From an uncultured bacterium (lineage in GTDB: Bacteria > Patescibacteriota > Minisyncoccia > Phycocordibacterales > CAIZLB01), in contig CAIZLB010000011.1 of assembly GCA_903933735.1 (NCBI GenBank), positions 1 through 40,284 of the forward strand: a DNA stretch of 40,284 bases, in the 5' to 3' direction. The translations under genes and the position numbers were made by a program. Below the pieces are notes generated by a model. That model made no database searches. It saw nothing but the letters and a program-made list of their open reading frames with translations, and was not told the DNA's origin. Numbering within the stretch: the stretch's first letter is position 1; each line of letters starts with the position of its first letter. Below are positions 39,269 through 40,284 of the stretch, in pieces.

Positions 39269-39721
39269 ATGAATCATAATGACACAAATACAAATAAAGA
39301 GGTATATGATGATGATATTATAATCAAAGATTGTATATTTTGCAAAATCATCAGAAACGAGATACCTTCCGTTAAAATATATGAAGATAATGAGACTTTA
39401 GGGTTTTTGGACATAAACCCAAACAGTCGAGGACATATATTGATTATTCCAAAGATGCATTTTGAGAACATATATAGTCTACCTGTTGAAACATGGTGTC
39501 ATATGAATATAAAAGCCCAGAAGATAGCCGTTGCCTTAAAACATGCATTATCAGCAGATGGTATGAACATCGTAATGAATAATGAAAGTACTGCAGGACA
39601 ATTAATATTCCATGCTCATATACATGTTATTCCAAGATACAATGATCATACTGAAAATAAATATACATACATAGCTGACGAGATGGAGGAGGTGGCTAAG
39701 GAGATAAAGGAGGTTTTGTAA
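39269..39721 (+). CDS. HIT-family nucleotide hydrolase
   Basis: 150 residues. CIFCKIIRNEIPSVKIYEDN (a Cys pair that may bind zinc) and LGFLDINPNSRGHILIIPK open the HIT fold. The catalytic histidine triad is HAHIHVIPR, with LIFHAHIHV completing H-x-H-x-H. HINT-type members hydrolyse AMP-lysine or adenosine phosphoramidates, and Ap4A-type members split dinucleotides; this short form is HINT-like. A 16-residue acidic N-terminal extension precedes the fold. The transcript should be leaderless. A terminator follows. Confidence 0.93.
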   Translation: MNHNDTNTNKEVYDDDIIIKDCIFCKIIRNEIPSVKIYEDNETLGFLDINPNSRGHILIIPKMHFENIYSLPVETWCHMNIKAQKIAVALKHALSADGMNIVMNNESTAGQLIFHAHIHVIPRYNDHTENKYTYIADEMEEVAKEIKEVL

Positions 39722-39736
39722 AATAAAACAAATAAA

Positions 39737-39769
39737 AAACTCCGGGCTGATTTTCACAGCCGGGAGTTT
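39737..39769. terminator. Bidirectional terminator after the HIT gene
   Basis: AAACTCC and GGCTG (39737-39749) pair with CAGCC and GGAGTTT (39757-39769) with one G-G mismatch. The A run before serves the minus-strand genes that end at 39782. Confidence 0.82.
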
Positions 39770-39781
39770 GGAGGATGGAAT

Positions 39782-39904
39782 TCATTCTTCACCCTGAGGG
39801 TTTCCTAACACACTCATGATAAACAAGACTATGCAACAGACAACGATAAATATCAGAAACTTTCCCCCAAAAGACAGGGAGGCAATCATAGGTATAATAT
39901 TCAT
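39782..39904 (-). CDS. 40-residue membrane microprotein
   Basis: A short open frame, ATG at 39904 and TGA at 39784-39782. It encodes MNIIPMIASLSFGGKF, then a hydrophobic helix of about 20 residues (LIFIVVCCIVLFIMSV) and a polar end (LGNPQGEE). It begins 2 bases after the stop of the small exported-protein gene and is followed by the two-way terminator, so it is probably the second gene of that transcript. Support is the clean membrane helix and tight spacing; no homologue is known to me. Confidence 0.5.
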   Translation of the reverse strand: MNIIPMIASLSFGGKFLIFIVVCCIVLFIMSVLGNPQGEE

Positions 39905-39906
39905 AA

Positions 39907-40167
39907 CTAGATTTGCTCTTTTTCGGGATCACTCGGCTCTTGACCACAAACAATTATAAAGACAGCACCAAGTAGTACTGAGCACGATGCGATCAATGAA
40001 ATTAATACGATGATAGCGTACGATCTCATTTCAGACCTGTTATACTTATAAATAGGGCCAGATGATACATCAGTAACCTCTGGTTGATATAAACGTATAG
40101 TACCCGCCGTAGCGAGACTGTTGAAAAGACAAAAAACGAATAAGGCGATGATGCGAATTGTTTTCAT
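39907..40167 (-). CDS. Small exported, membrane-anchored protein (family member 3)
   Basis: 86 residues. A signal peptide (MKTIRIIALFVFCLFNSLATA) is followed by a short exported part (GTIRLYQPEVTDVSSGPIYKY), a C-terminal membrane helix (about 50-73) and an acidic tail (GQEPSDPEKEQI). The plan matches the proteins at 10774 and 35149, and the mature start again has R-x-Y after two or three residues. The PGTYIL motif is missing and the exported part is shorter, so family membership is less certain. It has its own promoter and is followed after 2 bases by a 40-residue membrane microprotein gene. Confidence 0.65.
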   Translation of the reverse strand: MKTIRIIALFVFCLFNSLATAGTIRLYQPEVTDVSSGPIYKYNRSEMRSYAIIVLISLIASCSVLLGAVFIIVCGQEPSDPEKEQI

Positions 40168-40212
40168 AGTGATATAGTAGGTTCGGTCTGGATGCTCTTC
40201 CAGATAGTAAAT

Positions 40213-40241
40213 ACTATATTACAATATATACGTGACGTCAA
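40213..40241 (-). promoter_or_regulatory. Promoter of the small exported protein at 39907
   Basis: On the minus strand TTGACG (40241-40236), a 17-base spacer and TATAGT (40218-40213). The leader is about 40 bases, with no Shine-Dalgarno sequence. The remaining bases to 40284 show no gene. Confidence 0.7.
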
Positions 40242-40284
40242 TAGTTACGGATTTAACGTGTCACATTGACAACCCCAGGCAAAG

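Overview
This window is a 40.3 kb AT-rich, gene-dense stretch. It looks like the genome of a small-genome bacterium of the Candidate Phyla Radiation (Patescibacteria), most like Parcubacteria; this placement is inference from gene content. In its favour are the small gene spacings, a pilMNO cluster, a stand-alone tRNA-binding (EMAP/MetG C-terminal type) protein, a divided ComEC, many lineage-specific small proteins, and almost no Shine-Dalgarno sequences. UGA is used as a stop, so the genetic code looks standard.

Layout. 1-2562: the start of pilO, pilN, pilM, a tRNA-binding protein and ruvX on the minus strand, then tRNA-Ser(UGA). 2563-11505: an accessory region of short genes on both strands. 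It holds a probable small structured RNA, three nucleotidyltransferase-fold proteins, a UDG-like protein, a probable tRNA-dependent cyclodipeptide synthase, a Nudix hydrolase, a DUF5680 protein, a DUF4105 protein, a Fic AMPylase-type protein with an elaborate operator, and several orphans. 11548-19805: an HI0933-type flavoprotein, a very large DUF2339 membrane protein, membrane PH-domain proteins, tRNA-Arg(GCG), pyrD and a cofactor-dependent-type phosphoglycerate mutase. 19885-27413: rpsT and fusA, then about 4 kb of accessory genes (small membrane proteins, a BRO-N protein, an orphan, a TrmB-type regulator), then rpsG and rpsL. The usual rpsL-rpsG-fusA cluster is therefore interrupted. 27518-33456: two orphans, a second TrmB-type regulator, an ICMT-like methyltransferase, a site-2 protease, a coiled-coil membrane protein, a THUMP RNA methyltransferase and rpmB. 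33453-40284: a ComEC-type metallo-hydrolase, superoxide dismutase, the ComEC channel, RNase HI, RecJ, a HIT protein and small exported proteins.

How genes work together. PilM/N/O, the two ComEC parts, RecJ and RuvX would fit DNA uptake and recombination (inference). S12, S7, EF-G, S20, L28, two tRNAs and the THUMP methyltransferase are the translation set.

Two styles of gene start stand out. Most genes have a -10 hexamer, often an extended TGN one, ending only 6-10 bases before the start codon, so their mRNAs should be leaderless. A second set of single genes (7017, 10774, 27518, 31643, 35149, 39907, with 29226 and 24537 as looser members) mostly have -35/-10 promoters with 17-base spacing, A/C-rich leaders without Shine-Dalgarno sequences, more GC-rich coding sequence and strong GC-rich terminators. 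Three of these encode small exported, membrane-anchored proteins that look like one lineage-specific family. No transposase, CRISPR array, rRNA gene or prophage structural gene was seen.
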